From contig NC_063022.1 in assembly GCF_020509005.1 (NCBI RefSeq), forward strand, positions 2,790,001-2,854,000: a stretch of 64,000 nt of DNA, in the 5' to 3' direction. Each line of letters opens with the position of its first letter. Position 1 is the stretch's first letter. Positions 26,551 through 38,119 of the stretch are shown here, in pieces. This DNA comes from Fulvia fulva (lineage: Eukaryota; Ascomycota; Dothideomycetes; Mycosphaerellales; Mycosphaerellaceae). A program made the translations under genes and the position numbers. The notes under the pieces were generated by a model. The model was not told where the DNA came from. It made no database searches and saw only the letters and a program-made list of their open reading frames with translations.

Positions 26551-27333
26551 TCACGACCATAACGCTAGCGACAGAGACACAGCACCGGACGCACAAGCGC
26601 CGCAGTGTATCATCAATTGCTTCGTTGATATCCCATTGTTAGGTGAGCCTCTCCACCAGTCATCCCCATGCTCCATGAAGAGACACCACCAGAGGCGAAG
26701 GAAGACCATCATGAAACCCGCACTGAAAAGTGCAAGCCATCCGACATACCAGCCGTACCGTTGCACCTCGTCGATGCCCTTCAGGAAGTACACAAAGGTG
26801 TTCGCCGTAGTAATGGCGACACTCCCTTTCATGAACACCAGGACAAGACGATCATTACAGCTGAAGAGTGGCATGCGACACATCGGGCATGCTGTTTGAT
26901 ACGCCTTGCCCATGAGGTCCAGGCATAGTAGACAAAAGCGATGGCCGCAAGATAGCTCGGTAAGGCGTTGATCGCTGTCCAGGCAGATTTTGCATTCATC
27001 TTCGTCGTCTTTAGGCTCGACGGTTTGAAGCCCGCGCATGAAAGTCGTGTGGCTTGGCAGCTTCAGGGAGCTGAAGGAGCCCGGAATGCAGGTGAATACG
27101 GTGTACCCGACAGCGAGGCTGAGAGCCAGTAGTGGTAGTCGAAGGTAGTACAAGTTGAGGCATCCTGCCCAGGCATTGATGTCTCCAATGCGCTGTTGCC
27201 ATGATCTACCTCGCCAGAAGATGAAGGGTAGACATAGAACGGCGATGGTCAGGGCGTGTATGAAGGGCAATAGGTCTTCGTATGGCTGTTTTCGGACTCT
27301 GAAAGTCACAGGACTGATCTTGTGTCTTTCCAT
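26551..27333 (-). CDS. Membrane RING-finger protein (putative E3 ubiquitin ligase)
   Basis: ATG at 27333 gives 260 residues without introns. Residues 114-152 form a C3HC4 RING (CKIC, then CGHRFCLLC, then CPMC), the fold that binds ubiquitin-conjugating enzymes. Hydrophobic segments near 23-40, 62-83, 170-190, 198-220 and 240-258 suggest a multi-pass membrane protein with the RING between two membrane pairs. It is probably an organelle-membrane ubiquitin ligase; no closer family assignment is possible. It ends 300 bp from the 5' limit I could place for the AIM6-like gene on the same strand. Confidence 0.8.
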   Translation of the reverse strand: MERHKISPVTFRVRKQPYEDLLPFIHALTIAVLCLPFIFWRGRSWQQRIGDINAWAGCLNLYYLRLPLLALSLAVGYTVFTCIPGSFSSLKLPSHTTFMRGLQTVEPKDDEDECKICLDSDQRLTELSCGHRFCLLCLDLMGKAYQTACPMCRMPLFSCNDRLVLVFMKGSVAITTANTFVYFLKGIDEVQRYGWYVGWLALFSAGFMMVFLRLWWCLFMEHGDDWWRGSPNNGISTKQLMIHCGACASGAVSLSLALWS

Positions 27334-28049
27334 GGTGTCCAAGGATGGTTGGGTGTCGTGATGGCTATGTTATGCCTCTAACTAGCCAATTAGCAGGCCT
27401 AGGCGGAATGTCGAAGTCTGGGACGAAGGTGTGTAGGCGTTATCTGGCTTGAGGACTCTGATGTTGGTATAACCGTGTAAAGCACGAGTTATAGCCCATC
27501 ACACGGGGTCAAGCGAGAAGCGTCCTCTTATGGGTTTGATGAGGCTGAGTTGCATGCCGTACAGCCGCTGAGACAGGATGCAGGCCCCCCGTCGGAAGAC
27601 ATGAACTTTGGAGAAGATCTGATGACTGATTTGTGGCACAGCAGTGGATAGTGCTGCGGCGAAGCGGCGCCATCCTTCCACGCCATGAAGTTGGAATCCT
27701 GCGCCAAGCAAGCACGGCACTTTGATGCGGATCCATCAAAGCTTGGTTGAGTGCCAACTATTGGCATCTCCGGCTCCTACGTCCTGCGCTCCTTCCTCCG
27801 CCGAAAGTATGGACGTATTGTGATCGACCTTCAACCTGAGGAAACGACATGACTTTTGTGCGCGCCCTCTATTACCATCTTCTGACGAGCCCGTCAAGCA
27901 AAACCCAAGGTCTGTCTTGGTGTCATTGTCCATCAGGTAGCGATGTGTGCGTTTCATGTCTTTCATCGAAGTCTACAAGGCGATGAGCCTCTACATCGTT
28001 ACTAGTCTTTTGGTCATGAGTACCTCTACAGTATGCGCCGATCGGGAGG
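27334..28049. other. Intergenic, no gene seen
   Basis: This is the 5' flank of the RING gene and 3' flank of CCT6, both on the minus strand. Short overlapping minus-strand open frames around 27500-27970 have no recognisable domain and no start context I would defend. Composition is normal. Confidence 0.5.
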
Positions 28050-29681
28050 CTACTCCTCGCCTCCATCACCGCCTCCTGGAGGCCCTGACTTGCCCATTTG
28101 CCGCGCCTTGAGCATCTCATCGCACAGCAACAAATTCGATGCAATACCTGTCGAGCTTGCAATGGCGTTCCTGAGTACTCTGAAGCTGTCGTACACACCC
28201 TGCTGCACTGGATCCATTGGCTCGCCGGTGGTCAGATCGAGTCCAGCAACGTTTCCATCTGCGTGCTCGTCCTGTAGTGTTGCCAAGCAGTCCTGGATGT
28301 CGTGACCGCTGTTCGCTGCTAACGTCTTGGGTACGATCAGAAGCGCATCTGCGAATGCTGACACACCCCACTTCGCCTTGCCCTTCACTTGCTTGCGGAA
28401 GTCGTCTGAGTTTAGCTGTCGCGCAGCAGCAACCTGGAAAGCACCTCCTCCTGGCACGACACTCTTGTCCACGATCATGTTGTAGACTGATCTGAGACCG
28501 TCTCTTACTGCGTCCTTGATCTGTGTGATGGTGTGTGCGTTTGGTCCCTTGATCAGGATTGTGACCGACTTTGGCTCCTTGACCTCCTCGATGAATGTGT
28601 ACTTCTCCTCACCAAGCTGGTGCTCGTAGACGTGGCCTGCCCAGCCAAGCACATCTGGTGTCAAGTCGTCCACGCTGTTTTGTGCTGTACCACCGCAGAT
28701 GAGTTGTAACCTCTCCATGTTCCTCCTCTTCGCTCGTCGCAGTGCAAAGATGCCGTTCTTGACAAGGACATCAAGAGACAGTGGGTCGATGCCCTTCTGG
28801 TTGATGATAACAAAGCCCTTCTTTGGGTCGTCGCCACAGACCTCCTTCTTCAGCTCGACAATCTTACGGAGCTTGTCGTCGACGAACCTCCGCTCGCTCT
28901 CGACCAGCTTTTCTCTCTGCTCGGCGCTGTTGTAGTAGAAACCACTGTTGATCTCGCTCTTCTCGTACTCCAAGCTGACGTTCAATGTCAAGATGTATGC
29001 GTCCTTGACGTCCTTGGCCATGTCGGGATGTCTGGCGCCGTGATCTAGTGCAAGGCCACGAATGAGCTGTGTGTCTGCCGCTGTTCGGTGCTGCATCGTC
29101 ATAATCTCGACCATGTGCAGATCTGGCTTTGCAGGTGCCTGGTAGATGGCAAGCACGGCATCGACGATATCTGGTGTGAGCTGTTCGGCGAGGGTGCTGT
29201 TGATCTTGGTGGAGAGCGATGTCCTGGCCACCGAAAGCAGAAGCTCTCTGTCCACCTCTCTCGCCAGTTTGAAGTCGTCCAGGAAGCGCAGTGTCTCGTT
29301 CTTTGCGACCTCGTAGCCGTCTGTGATGACTCTGGGGTGGAGACCTTCGCTGATGTATCGATCTGCCTGCTTCAAGAGCTCTCCCACCATAAGCACCACG
29401 CTCGTTGTGCCATCTCCGCAAATCTCGTCCTGTGCTGTTGCTGCTCGCGCGATCATGACTGCCGTGGGGTTCTGGATCTGCATCTCCTTCAACAGCACGC
29501 TACCGTCCTTTGTGAGCTTGATGCCGCCTGCACCGTCGACCAACATCTTCAATGTGCCAGTGGGTCCCAGGTTGGAGGCCAACACATCTTGCAGACCTTC
29601 ACCTGCAGAGATGTTGACTTTCAGAGCCTCCCCTCGTCGTCTCGATTCCGCCTTGGGGTTGAGGAGTTGTGCTGCCGACAT
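28050..29681 (-). CDS. CCT6: T-complex protein 1 subunit zeta (chaperonin CCT6)
   Basis: This is an uninterrupted 543-residue frame, the full expected length for a CCT subunit. Chaperonin blocks are in order: [12 protein letters not shown] at about 38-49, LTKDG at 56-60, the nucleotide-binding GDGTT at 89-93, and [10 protein letters not shown] near 411. A Gly-rich end follows (GPPGGGDGG). The zeta identity rests on the start [12 protein letters not shown] and the overall match to CCT6. The protein is one of eight subunits of the cytosolic TRiC ring that folds actin and tubulin. There are no introns, which is unusual only in that neighbours have one or two. It is divergently transcribed from TRM10. 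Confidence 0.95.
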   Translation of the reverse strand: MSAAQLLNPKAESRRRGEALKVNISAGEGLQDVLASNLGPTGTLKMLVDGAGGIKLTKDGSVLLKEMQIQNPTAVMIARAATAQDEICGDGTTSVVLMVGELLKQADRYISEGLHPRVITDGYEVAKNETLRFLDDFKLAREVDRELLLSVARTSLSTKINSTLAEQLTPDIVDAVLAIYQAPAKPDLHMVEIMTMQHRTAADTQLIRGLALDHGARHPDMAKDVKDAYILTLNVSLEYEKSEINSGFYYNSAEQREKLVESERRFVDDKLRKIVELKKEVCGDDPKKGFVIINQKGIDPLSLDVLVKNGIFALRRAKRRNMERLQLICGGTAQNSVDDLTPDVLGWAGHVYEHQLGEEKYTFIEEVKEPKSVTILIKGPNAHTITQIKDAVRDGLRSVYNMIVDKSVVPGGGAFQVAAARQLNSDDFRKQVKGKAKWGVSAFADALLIVPKTLAANSGHDIQDCLATLQDEHADGNVAGLDLTTGEPMDPVQQGVYDSFRVLRNAIASSTGIASNLLLCDEMLKARQMGKSGPPGGGDGGEE

Positions 29682-29884
29682 CTTGACGCTCTATACAGTG
29701 TAGTAAGCACGTGAAGATTGTGGTAAGTGAGGGAAGTGTTGGTCGTGTGGGTGTTTCTTGCAGCAGTCGCGTTTGTGTCCCGCGTCGTTCTGATAAAATG
29801 TGTCTTGCAGGGTTCACGCGGCCCGAGTTTCCGAAACCTAAAGCTAGTCTACTGTAGACTCTGTAGAGTGACGCCCAAATTTTG
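29682..29884. promoter_or_regulatory. Divergent promoter between CCT6 and TRM10
   Basis: Only 203 bp separate the CCT6 ATG from the first TRM10 ATG (245 bp if TRM10 starts at 29927). Both promoters and 5' UTRs must fit here. No certain factor site was identified. Confidence 0.6.
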
Positions 29885-31147
29885 ATGCCACTTTCAACCT
29901 CAACTTCAATAGCCACAACACACATCATGGAGGAGTCAGAAAGGCCCACCAAGCTGCGCAAGCTCAGTCACGACAATGCTGGGCCACAAGGGGTAGAGCA
30001 GTCACCGACCCAGCCACAGCATGACGCTATGAGCGGCAATGGCCAGGTCTCCAAAATGGCCGACCAAGAAAAGCCCAGCCAAGCCGGTGAGCAGCGTTCA
30101 GAGCCAGTGGCAAAGGACGAAAGTGACGGTGATGACGGCGGTGTGATATTGCCAACACCGAGCATCATGGCTCCCCGTGCAACGGAGATACCGGGCACTT
30201 CTACCGACCCACCAATCTCCAAGAACGCATTAAAGAGGCTCAAAAAGAAAGCCGAATGGGAGGCAAAACGAGAGGACCGCAAAGTTCTTCGCAAAGACAA
30301 ACTCCACAAGAAACGCGAACGCCAAAAGGCTGAGAAGCAACAGAAGATTGCTGAAGGTGTCCCTCCCCCAGTCAAGCAAAAGCGTGAGAAGGCCGATCAA
30401 CTTCCGGTGACCGTTATCATTGACTGCGATTTCGATGAGCTCATGCATGATGGAGAACGGATCTCGCTTGCTAGTCAGATCACGAGATGCTACTCTGACA
30501 ATAAGAACTCCACAAAGCGCGCTCACATTACCATTGCCAGCTTCAAAGGTGAGCTTCGCAAGCGGTTCGATACTGTACTGGAGCGCAACTATGACTCCTG
30601 GAGAGGCGTGAGGGTGTTTGACGAGAACTTCTTGGAGACCGCTGAGAAAGCGAAGGAATGGATGGCGGCTGAAGACGGTGGAGTGATGACAGGCTCATTC
30701 TCGAAGTATGCTAATCTCGATGACGACGCATTGCAAAAGCTCAAGGACGAAGGCGAGGTGGTGTACTTGTCGTCTGAAGCTGACGAGGATTTGATGGAGC
30801 TCAAGCCCTTCAGCACGTACATCATCGGCGGGCTTGTGGACAAGAACCGTGAGAAGGGCATTTGCCATAAAAGGGCAACGAAGGCTGGTGTGAGGACTGC
30901 GAAGCTGCCGATCGGAGAGTACATGGAGCTGCAGAGCCGAAAGGTGCTGGCTACGAACCATGTGAATGAGATCATGGTGAAGTGGCTGGAGTGTGGTGAC
31001 TGGGGCGAAGCTTTCATGAAGGCTATACCGAAGCGAAAGGGCGGGAAGTTGAGAGGTGAAAACGATGAAGATGACCAGAATGGGGCATCTGCAGAGCAGG
31101 CGGAGGGCGAACACGAAGCGGTCGAACAGACGTCGAGTGCGAACTGA
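29885..31147 (+). CDS. TRM10: tRNA (guanine(9)-N1)-methyltransferase
   Basis: The product is about 420 residues from ATG 29885; a second in-frame ATG at 29927 (MEESERPTKLRKL) is equally plausible. A disordered N-terminus leads into a long basic helix (NALKRLKKKAEWEAKREDRK). The SPOUT methyltransferase core starts with VTVIIDCDFDELM near residue 175. TRCYSDNK and ITIASFKGELR follow. The TRM10 signature GGLVDKNREKG lies near 315 with the conserved Asp, and KLPIGEYM comes later. The enzyme methylates N1 of guanosine 9 in tRNA using S-adenosylmethionine. The acidic C-terminal tail is poorly conserved. There are no introns and no damage. Confidence 0.94.
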   Translation: MPLSTSTSIATTHIMEESERPTKLRKLSHDNAGPQGVEQSPTQPQHDAMSGNGQVSKMADQEKPSQAGEQRSEPVAKDESDGDDGGVILPTPSIMAPRATEIPGTSTDPPISKNALKRLKKKAEWEAKREDRKVLRKDKLHKKRERQKAEKQQKIAEGVPPPVKQKREKADQLPVTVIIDCDFDELMHDGERISLASQITRCYSDNKNSTKRAHITIASFKGELRKRFDTVLERNYDSWRGVRVFDENFLETAEKAKEWMAAEDGGVMTGSFSKYANLDDDALQKLKDEGEVVYLSSEADEDLMELKPFSTYIIGGLVDKNREKGICHKRATKAGVRTAKLPIGEYMELQSRKVLATNHVNEIMVKWLECGDWGEAFMKAIPKRKGGKLRGENDEDDQNGASAEQAEGEHEAVEQTSSAN

Positions 31148-31691
31148 CCGACCCAGCGAACCCAGTCTTGCATAAAGATTGCCATAAATATTGCACGCCA
31201 TGTCGATGCACTGCCGACTTCCTCGCACCTTTTCCAGTGAGCAAATCAACGACAGTCTTGACCAGCGCGTAGCGAAAGTGGAACGCTGTGCCGCGACTAG
31301 GTGCATGGAGCTCAGCTGCCAAGCCACCTCACTCCAACTCACGGACTGCAACTTGATCACCATACCTGCGAATCTTGTCGCTGGCTTCAATCACGCCAAT
31401 TTATGGTGCATTGGTTTGCACATATCCGTACGTCTCTGGCCCTTGGACGCAATCGACGACTGATTGTGCATGGAGGCACCCATGCCAGTTTTGACATTTT
31501 AGTCTTGCATATGTCGACTGCGCCCTCCGCGGAATGTCTCCACCGACTGGACTTGGGGTTTCGCGGTATAAGTACGCCCAACGGTCCACCCCGATAATCT
31601 CCTGCCATCGCATCAGCCAGATGAATTCTTTCTTTGCCACCTTATCGCAACCATACCTAGCATGCAATTCGTCACACACTGACTGCACTCC
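31148..31691. other. Intergenic, no gene seen
   Basis: This is the 3' flank of TRM10 and upstream region of the next plus-strand gene. A plus-strand frame at 31191-31463 overlaps it but shows no family. TATAAG at 31568-31573, about 120 bp before the next start, could be a promoter element. Confidence 0.45.
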
Positions 31692-32787
31692 ATGACACAA
31701 CTTGGAAACTCGTTTGATTTCTTCACATCAGCACGGGACTCACTGACCCCTGACCCCGAGGAATTCTTGAATATGCCCCATGCGCCGGTCGCAAACATGG
31801 GTGGCGAAGCCGCCGTGCAACGAGAAAGCTCTACCATGCCTGGCAGCAACGGCGAACTGCTCCCCGAAGACTTTGAGCGCTTTGATCGGGAGCAAGAACA
31901 ACGAGACCACAATGATTCCGACTACACTCCGGGTGGGTCTAAACGAGCAGCTGACAGCATAGAGGAATCCCACTCGAAGCGTACAAGCCTGAACGAGGAC
32001 AGCACACTTGTCAGCAAGCTCACAGCTAAGAACCGAAAGCCCGCACTCTTCGCAAATTGTAAGTCAGAAGCCAAAGCACAGCGACAGAAACTATTTGAGA
32101 AGATCAGTCAGGTTTGGGGCGAAGATCACACATGATGGCCGACCTACGCCCACAGTCCAGTTTATTCTGAAAGCTCTCGAGCTCCTGAGCAAACACAACC
32201 ATACCCCACCCCCGCTTGACTGGAGCAAGGCATTACTCGAGAAGGTGGCACAGCTCGCAAAGTGCACACAAAAGATCAGTGAAGAAGTCTTGCAAGATGC
32301 GATCGAGAATATCATGGCTGGCACACATGGACCGATGACGGCTAGCGACGTCAAAGTTATAATTGGTGTCTTGTCGAGGCCTAACCATTCTCGTGACCGA
32401 TCACCAACCCTCATGAGATCGGACGCCATTAAAGTCGTTCCTGGTGGCGATGATTCGGACGAAGACGATGAAGGTCAAACGCCAATTCATGGCAGGAACA
32501 CGGCCGACAGGTTGCTTTTTGCTCACCAGGATGAAAGCCAAGATCAGCAAAGTGCGCCATTCATGCCAGCGTAACCTGATGTGGCCGTCCGCTACACGGG
32601 TCTCTGGGTACAGCAATGCCGTCGAAGGTTCGACGCCATCTTCGAAGAAGCACAGCTTGCTGAACATGAATACCGGAAGTGCGAAAAGGCTCTTGCAGCG
32701 AGTCTCCAGAGACACAACAAGGCGCAGGCTGCTCTACAGCCATTGATACAAGCGCTGGAGTCGAGCGAGACCACATCTAACGCTTGA
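31692..32787 (+). CDS. Unrecognised hydrophilic, probably nuclear protein
   Basis: Three coding stretches belong together. The first runs from ATG 31692 to 32111 and is acidic with KR clusters (GGSKRAAD, SHSKRTS). A 49-bp intron at 32112-32160 (GTTTGG to CCAG) follows and keeps phase. The second stretch is 32161 to about 32567 (LDWSKALLEKVAQLAKC and an acidic GGDDSDEDDEG). After a second intron beginning GTAACC at 32568, the last part ends at 32787. That part is a helical segment (FDAIFEEAQLAEHEYRKCEKALAASL) that reads as coiled coil. The acceptor of the second intron is uncertain (32623 or about 32636). No enzymatic motif is visible. It may be a chromatin or transcription-associated protein; that is a guess from composition only. 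Confidence 0.55.
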
Positions 32788-33018
32788 ACGCGAGAGAAGT
32801 ATCTCACAGGGCACGGTGACGACCAGCGACTTTGTCGAGCTTGTCGCTCACCGAATTTTTGTGTTGAAATTTAGAAAATGAGATCGGGCTTGAGCAAGTG
32901 GCCACATTGCAACTGACGTCTGAGGTGTTTGAGATATTCCTCTTGGCGCACATTGATAGAATGGCTAGAAGCATGCCTCAGGAAATGATTGCCACAATCA
33001 GCTATGGCAACGCAAGCC

Positions 33019-33805
33019 TCATCCCAGCTTGCTCTTCACGAAAGCCAAGGCATTCTGGCCATACTCGCTACCGTAGCCTTGGTGCGTGGCGGCATTGCTA
33101 CCATTGCAACAGTAGGGATCTGGAAGGATCAATAAAGGATCACCGGTTCAATGGAGAGCCACTCACCTGGAGCATAACAGTATGAACGAATACGAGACTG
33201 GTATGTCGGACAAGTGAAGCCACTAAGGCGAGCATCAAACTGTCCCCATGGTCAGCATATCACATTTAATGCAGCGTGGTAGCTTCACTTACACCGCCCG
33301 CACTACAGGTCCCGTAGTGGAACGTCTCGGCCGGCGAGTTCCTCGGATTGCTGGCCCAAATCACAGCCTTAATCGCACTAGCAGCCGTCGAGCTGATCAG
33401 CGTGTTCGTATAGGTGATACCCTGATTCGGGTCACCACCTCCGCACAGCGCATTGTCGCCAATCTGAGCACCCTGCGAGTACACGACAACAACAAGCTTC
33501 GAGCTAGGACACTTTTGGTTGAAAGCATTGATCTGGTTCGCAATATTCTTCGTGCCAGTTTGGACGGACGAACCATATGCGCTGTCACCTTGAGCTGGAT
33601 AGGTGATGGCTTCGGCGGTCGAGCCTGGGTAGGCGTTGAGGATCAGGTTGACGAAGGTACCGGCTGAGCCATAGCCTGCTGGAGCTGTTGTCTCGCGGGC
33701 GCCGGAGATGTGGACGCCTGGACAGCTTTGCCGTTCCTGCAGTGGTGTGCTTTGGACGCTTGCTGTGAGAGCAGCGGCGGTGATCAGGCTTGAGGTGAGA
33801 TGCAT
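33019..33805 (-). CDS. Secreted CE5 acetylxylan esterase / cutinase-family enzyme
   Basis: Exons are 33805-33293, 33239-33167 and 33119-33019, with introns of 53 and 47 bp (GTAAGT, GTGAGT) and phases consistent, giving 228 residues. A signal peptide covers about residues 1-19, then CPGVHISGARETTAPAGYGSAG. The serine nucleophile is Ser110 in VYSQGAQ. The Asp and His of the triad fit D196 and H208 in DPYCCNG and THQGYG. Paired Cys residues are those of the family. It most resembles acetylxylan esterases, which remove acetyl groups from xylan outside the cell; a cutinase cannot be excluded. It is divergent from the GH11 xylanase gene. Confidence 0.9.
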
Positions 33806-35266
<1,461 letters not shown>

Positions 35267-35402
35267 GGGCCGTGGAAGGAGAGAAGGAGGGGATTGGGGC
35301 GTTTCGCATCGTTGGTCGTGCCTCTACGTACTGTCGTCGCCACCATATTGATGTTTCGGTTGACGAGAGAAATGCATCCCATAGCATAGCAAGCCCACTC
35401 AC

Positions 35403-36037
35403 TCACTCATTCACAAACAACCCCCAATCCCTAACTTCAAAACTTCCCAACACTCTATCCTTCACCACCTGCCCCGCCTCCAGCAGCAACCCATACCTCC
35501 CCTCCTCCAGCTTAACCGCACCCTCCTCATACTGCCCCTTCAAATGCGGCACATTAACCGTAACCACCACATCCGTCTTCTGCGCCTCCAACCTCACCAA
35601 CACCATCAAAGTCCCCACAAATTCAGGCTCATTCGGCCTCCCCCTCATCTTCTCCCCCGGTGGACTCGTCGCCAACAATGTTAAGCACGTAGTCTGCGGC
35701 ATTTTCGCCAAGACCGCTGTGCTGGAAGAGTGGAGTTTCGTTTGAGCGGCATCTTCGTCGACGATGTCGGAGAGGTGGTATTTAAGTGCTTCAATGTCGG
35801 TGGACTTTTCGACGCGTTCTAGGATGTCGAAGGTTATGGAGGTGAAACCATCGGGGTCGAGGAAGACTTCTTGGTTGTCGGGGACTTGGCGGATGGTGCT
35901 GTTGGATGGGTTAGTTTGATGAGTTTGGTTGAAGGTGGTAGGGGTGTTACTTGCCTGACGTCCTGAAATGTGCTGGGGATTTCGGCAACGATGGCGCCAC
36001 CGAAGAGGTCGACTTGCTTGAATAGCGTTTGAGACAT
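35403..36037 (-). CDS. MOG1: Nuclear import factor MOG1
   Basis: Exon 1 is 36037-35955 and exon 2 is 35898-35403, with a 56-bp intron whose donor is GCAAGT and acceptor AACAG, with ACTAAC as branch site. Joining gives 192 residues. The start MSQTLFKQVDLFGGAI is typical of MOG1. The junction gives DVSTIRQVPDNQEVF, the most conserved block of the family, followed by SITFDILERV. MOG1 binds Ran/Gsp1 and stimulates nucleotide release in nuclear protein import. The gene is convergent with the xylanase gene, 136 bp apart. The GC-AG intron is well supported by phase and homology. Confidence 0.9.
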
Positions 36038-36614
36038 GGTGTGCTCGACTATTCGCGATGGGCAATGAACGTAACTGGTTGAGCTTTGCTGGCGAAATGT
36101 GAAGCCTTTTGTAGTAGCGCGGAGTTGTGTTGTTTAAGACGCAGAGAAAGGAAGTTTTGTCAACGAAGATTCACGCAGGCAACACCAGGCTCCGAATTAG
36201 GCAGTTACGACCGCTGCTGCCTGGCATGTGCAGCTGCTTATTTTAACATCACTTCAGGTGCAGACATATGCAGAAAGGACCAAGTCTGTGGTTGTAATGT
36301 TACATTTCATCATGCTCATCTGAGCTATTTGAAGCGACGTTCAAAGGTCGCAAGCTCGGTCCCCACTTTTCCCGCTTGCCTCAGGCTGCCACTTTCTCAG
36401 CCTGGCCACGGTCCATGAACTGGCGTGTTCGGTGGCGTCGTATCGGAAAAGAAGTCTCGTGCCTCTCGGTCACCCGTTGGCCGATCAGCCTCGTCCGCAA
36501 AGTCCCAACCGGACCTACGCTCGGGCGGTGTTGGCGGAGGACCTTGTGGACGAGGACGATCAAAGGTTGGTGCCCTCGTAGTATCTCGAGGTTGCGCTTG
36601 TCCCCTAGGCTCGT
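36038..36614. other. Intergenic between MOG1 and RPN9
   Basis: No gene is assigned. A minus-strand frame stays open from 36684 down to 36397, overlapping the last RPN9 codons in another frame. It reads as a Pro/Arg/Asp-rich peptide (PTPPERRSGWDFADEADR). It has no start of its own and is treated as RPN9 3' UTR. Confidence 0.45.
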
Positions 36615-37818
36615 CTACGATGCCCAGACGTCCTTTCCTACTCCCTCGATCCAGTTGCCCAGCCGCTCGACACCGCCATCCCACTCGCGCAGTCTGGACC
36701 GCATGGCCTCGATGCCACCCTTATCTAGCACCTTTGGCTGTACCCAAGTTATCCGCGCAACTTCCGCAACCTGATCTATGCTTCCTCGAAGTAGTCCCAA
36801 GCTCAGTGCCTTCATGATCAAGTGCTCAATCTCATCGAGGCTGACCTTTGTCTCTTGGCTGATGGCGTTGAATGTCATGCTGCGATCTTGCGGTGCTCGG
36901 GAGAAAACGAGCTGTGTGAGTGCAGAGAGCGAGATCTTCTGGTAGAGAAACTGCTGGTGCGCTTTGAGTAGAGAGTTCGCCTCGAGGTGTTGTTGGAGAA
37001 TGTTGTAGGCTTGGAGGTCGCCTCGGTTAAAAGCGAAAAGCAGGTCGCGCAGCCATGCGTGTTCGGTCTTGTTGAGACTGTCGAGGATGGGGTGAAGGAG
37101 CAGCTCTCCGAAGTTGTAGATGTTCTCGCTGACGAGTGCGGCGATGGACAGATCGTACGCGATGCGGTGGCGCTCGGACTCGGGTTGATCCTTGAGCACG
37201 ACGCAGGCGAGGTATAGCAAGGCGGTGCGGTAGTACTTTGCGAACTCGTGCTGCGATTGGTAGTAGAGAGCGCTTGTGCGGTAGAAGTTGGCGTGAACTG
37301 CTGTCTCGACGGAGTCGAAGGTGTCGAGGATCGATTCGCACTTGTCGAGATCTGTCCGCGCTTCGACGGTCTGCTTGAGGTCGAGTCTGGTGTTTGCGAC
37401 TGATGTGAGGGCGTAGACGTATGCGTCTTGTGATGCTGGCTTATCAACGCGCGTGGCCAACGCCGAGAGGAAGGACAGGCGTTCGTTGTCATCTGAGATA
37501 TGTTAACAAACGCATTTCCATAGCTCTTCCATTGATGATACCTTTGCATGTCTTCGATGTCTGTAGTCCTATCCGCACCAGCTTCAACTGGTTGATCTTG
37601 CCTGCGAAGCTCTTGACGAACTTCTCGAACAGAGGTAACCGCTGCTTGGCGCTCTGCTCTTCGAAGTAGAAGTGGACGAGGTTGTCTGTGAGCTCGTGCC
37701 ATAGCTTCCTCTCCCAGTGGTCCTCGAAGCTGATGAAGTAGTGTTGGAGCTCCTCCGGTGCTGAATCCCGCTGTTCTTGGAGGAAGTCGAGCATCTGCTC
37801 GTTGGTGGGGTGTGCCAT
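36615..37818 (-). CDS. RPN9: 26S proteasome regulatory subunit RPN9 (PSMD13)
   Basis: Exon 1 is 37818-37542 and exon 2 is 37492-36615, with a 49-bp intron (GTATCA, TTAACA branch-like, CTCAG) in phase, giving 384 residues, close to the usual length. The N-terminal helical repeats include DFLQEQRDSAPEELQHYF and HELTDNLVHFYF. A C-terminal PCI domain covers about residues 200-350 (FNAISQETKVSLDEIEHLIMKAL, then a SIDQVAEVARITWVQPKVL strand block). RPN9 is a structural subunit of the proteasome lid and helps place RPN10. It is divergently transcribed from the complex I gene. Confidence 0.93.
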
Positions 37819-38119
37819 CGCGGCGGTGGTCGTCGATGGAGGGCGAGTCGCGGATTTAATGTGGTTGTGGGAGTGTCAGTGGGCGGGAGAGACAATGTGC
37901 GATGTTTGTGTGTATTCAGTGATGGCATCTGAGTAGATGGCAGGCACGACCAGAGTGATGCGGCTCAACAAGCTCTCGGCAGCTTCCGCTTCCAATCAAG
38001 ACGACGGGACGCCATCCGCATCACCACCACCACCACCTCCGACCCTTCGCTCACACGTCAATGGAGTAGGCATTGCCTCACAACGCACCCACACCCCTAC
38101 CACTCCCCGCTCCGTGGCC
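37819..38119. promoter_or_regulatory. Divergent promoter between RPN9 and NDUFA9
   Basis: The gap is 301 bp if the complex I gene starts at 38120, but only 118 bp if it starts at the upstream in-frame ATG at 37937. The upstream extension encodes a low-complexity run (SPPPPPPTL) followed by a second, better mitochondrial presequence, which favours the later start. Confidence 0.45.

Noticed and set aside
29088..29714. Long plus-strand frames opposite CCT6
   Set aside because: They mirror the codon structure of the clearly conserved CCT6 gene on the other strand and show no domain.
33266..33290. C-terminal end of the CE5 esterase at 33266
   Set aside because: That stop lies in an intron; GTAAGT at 33292 and two further exons supply the catalytic Asp and His in the expected frame.
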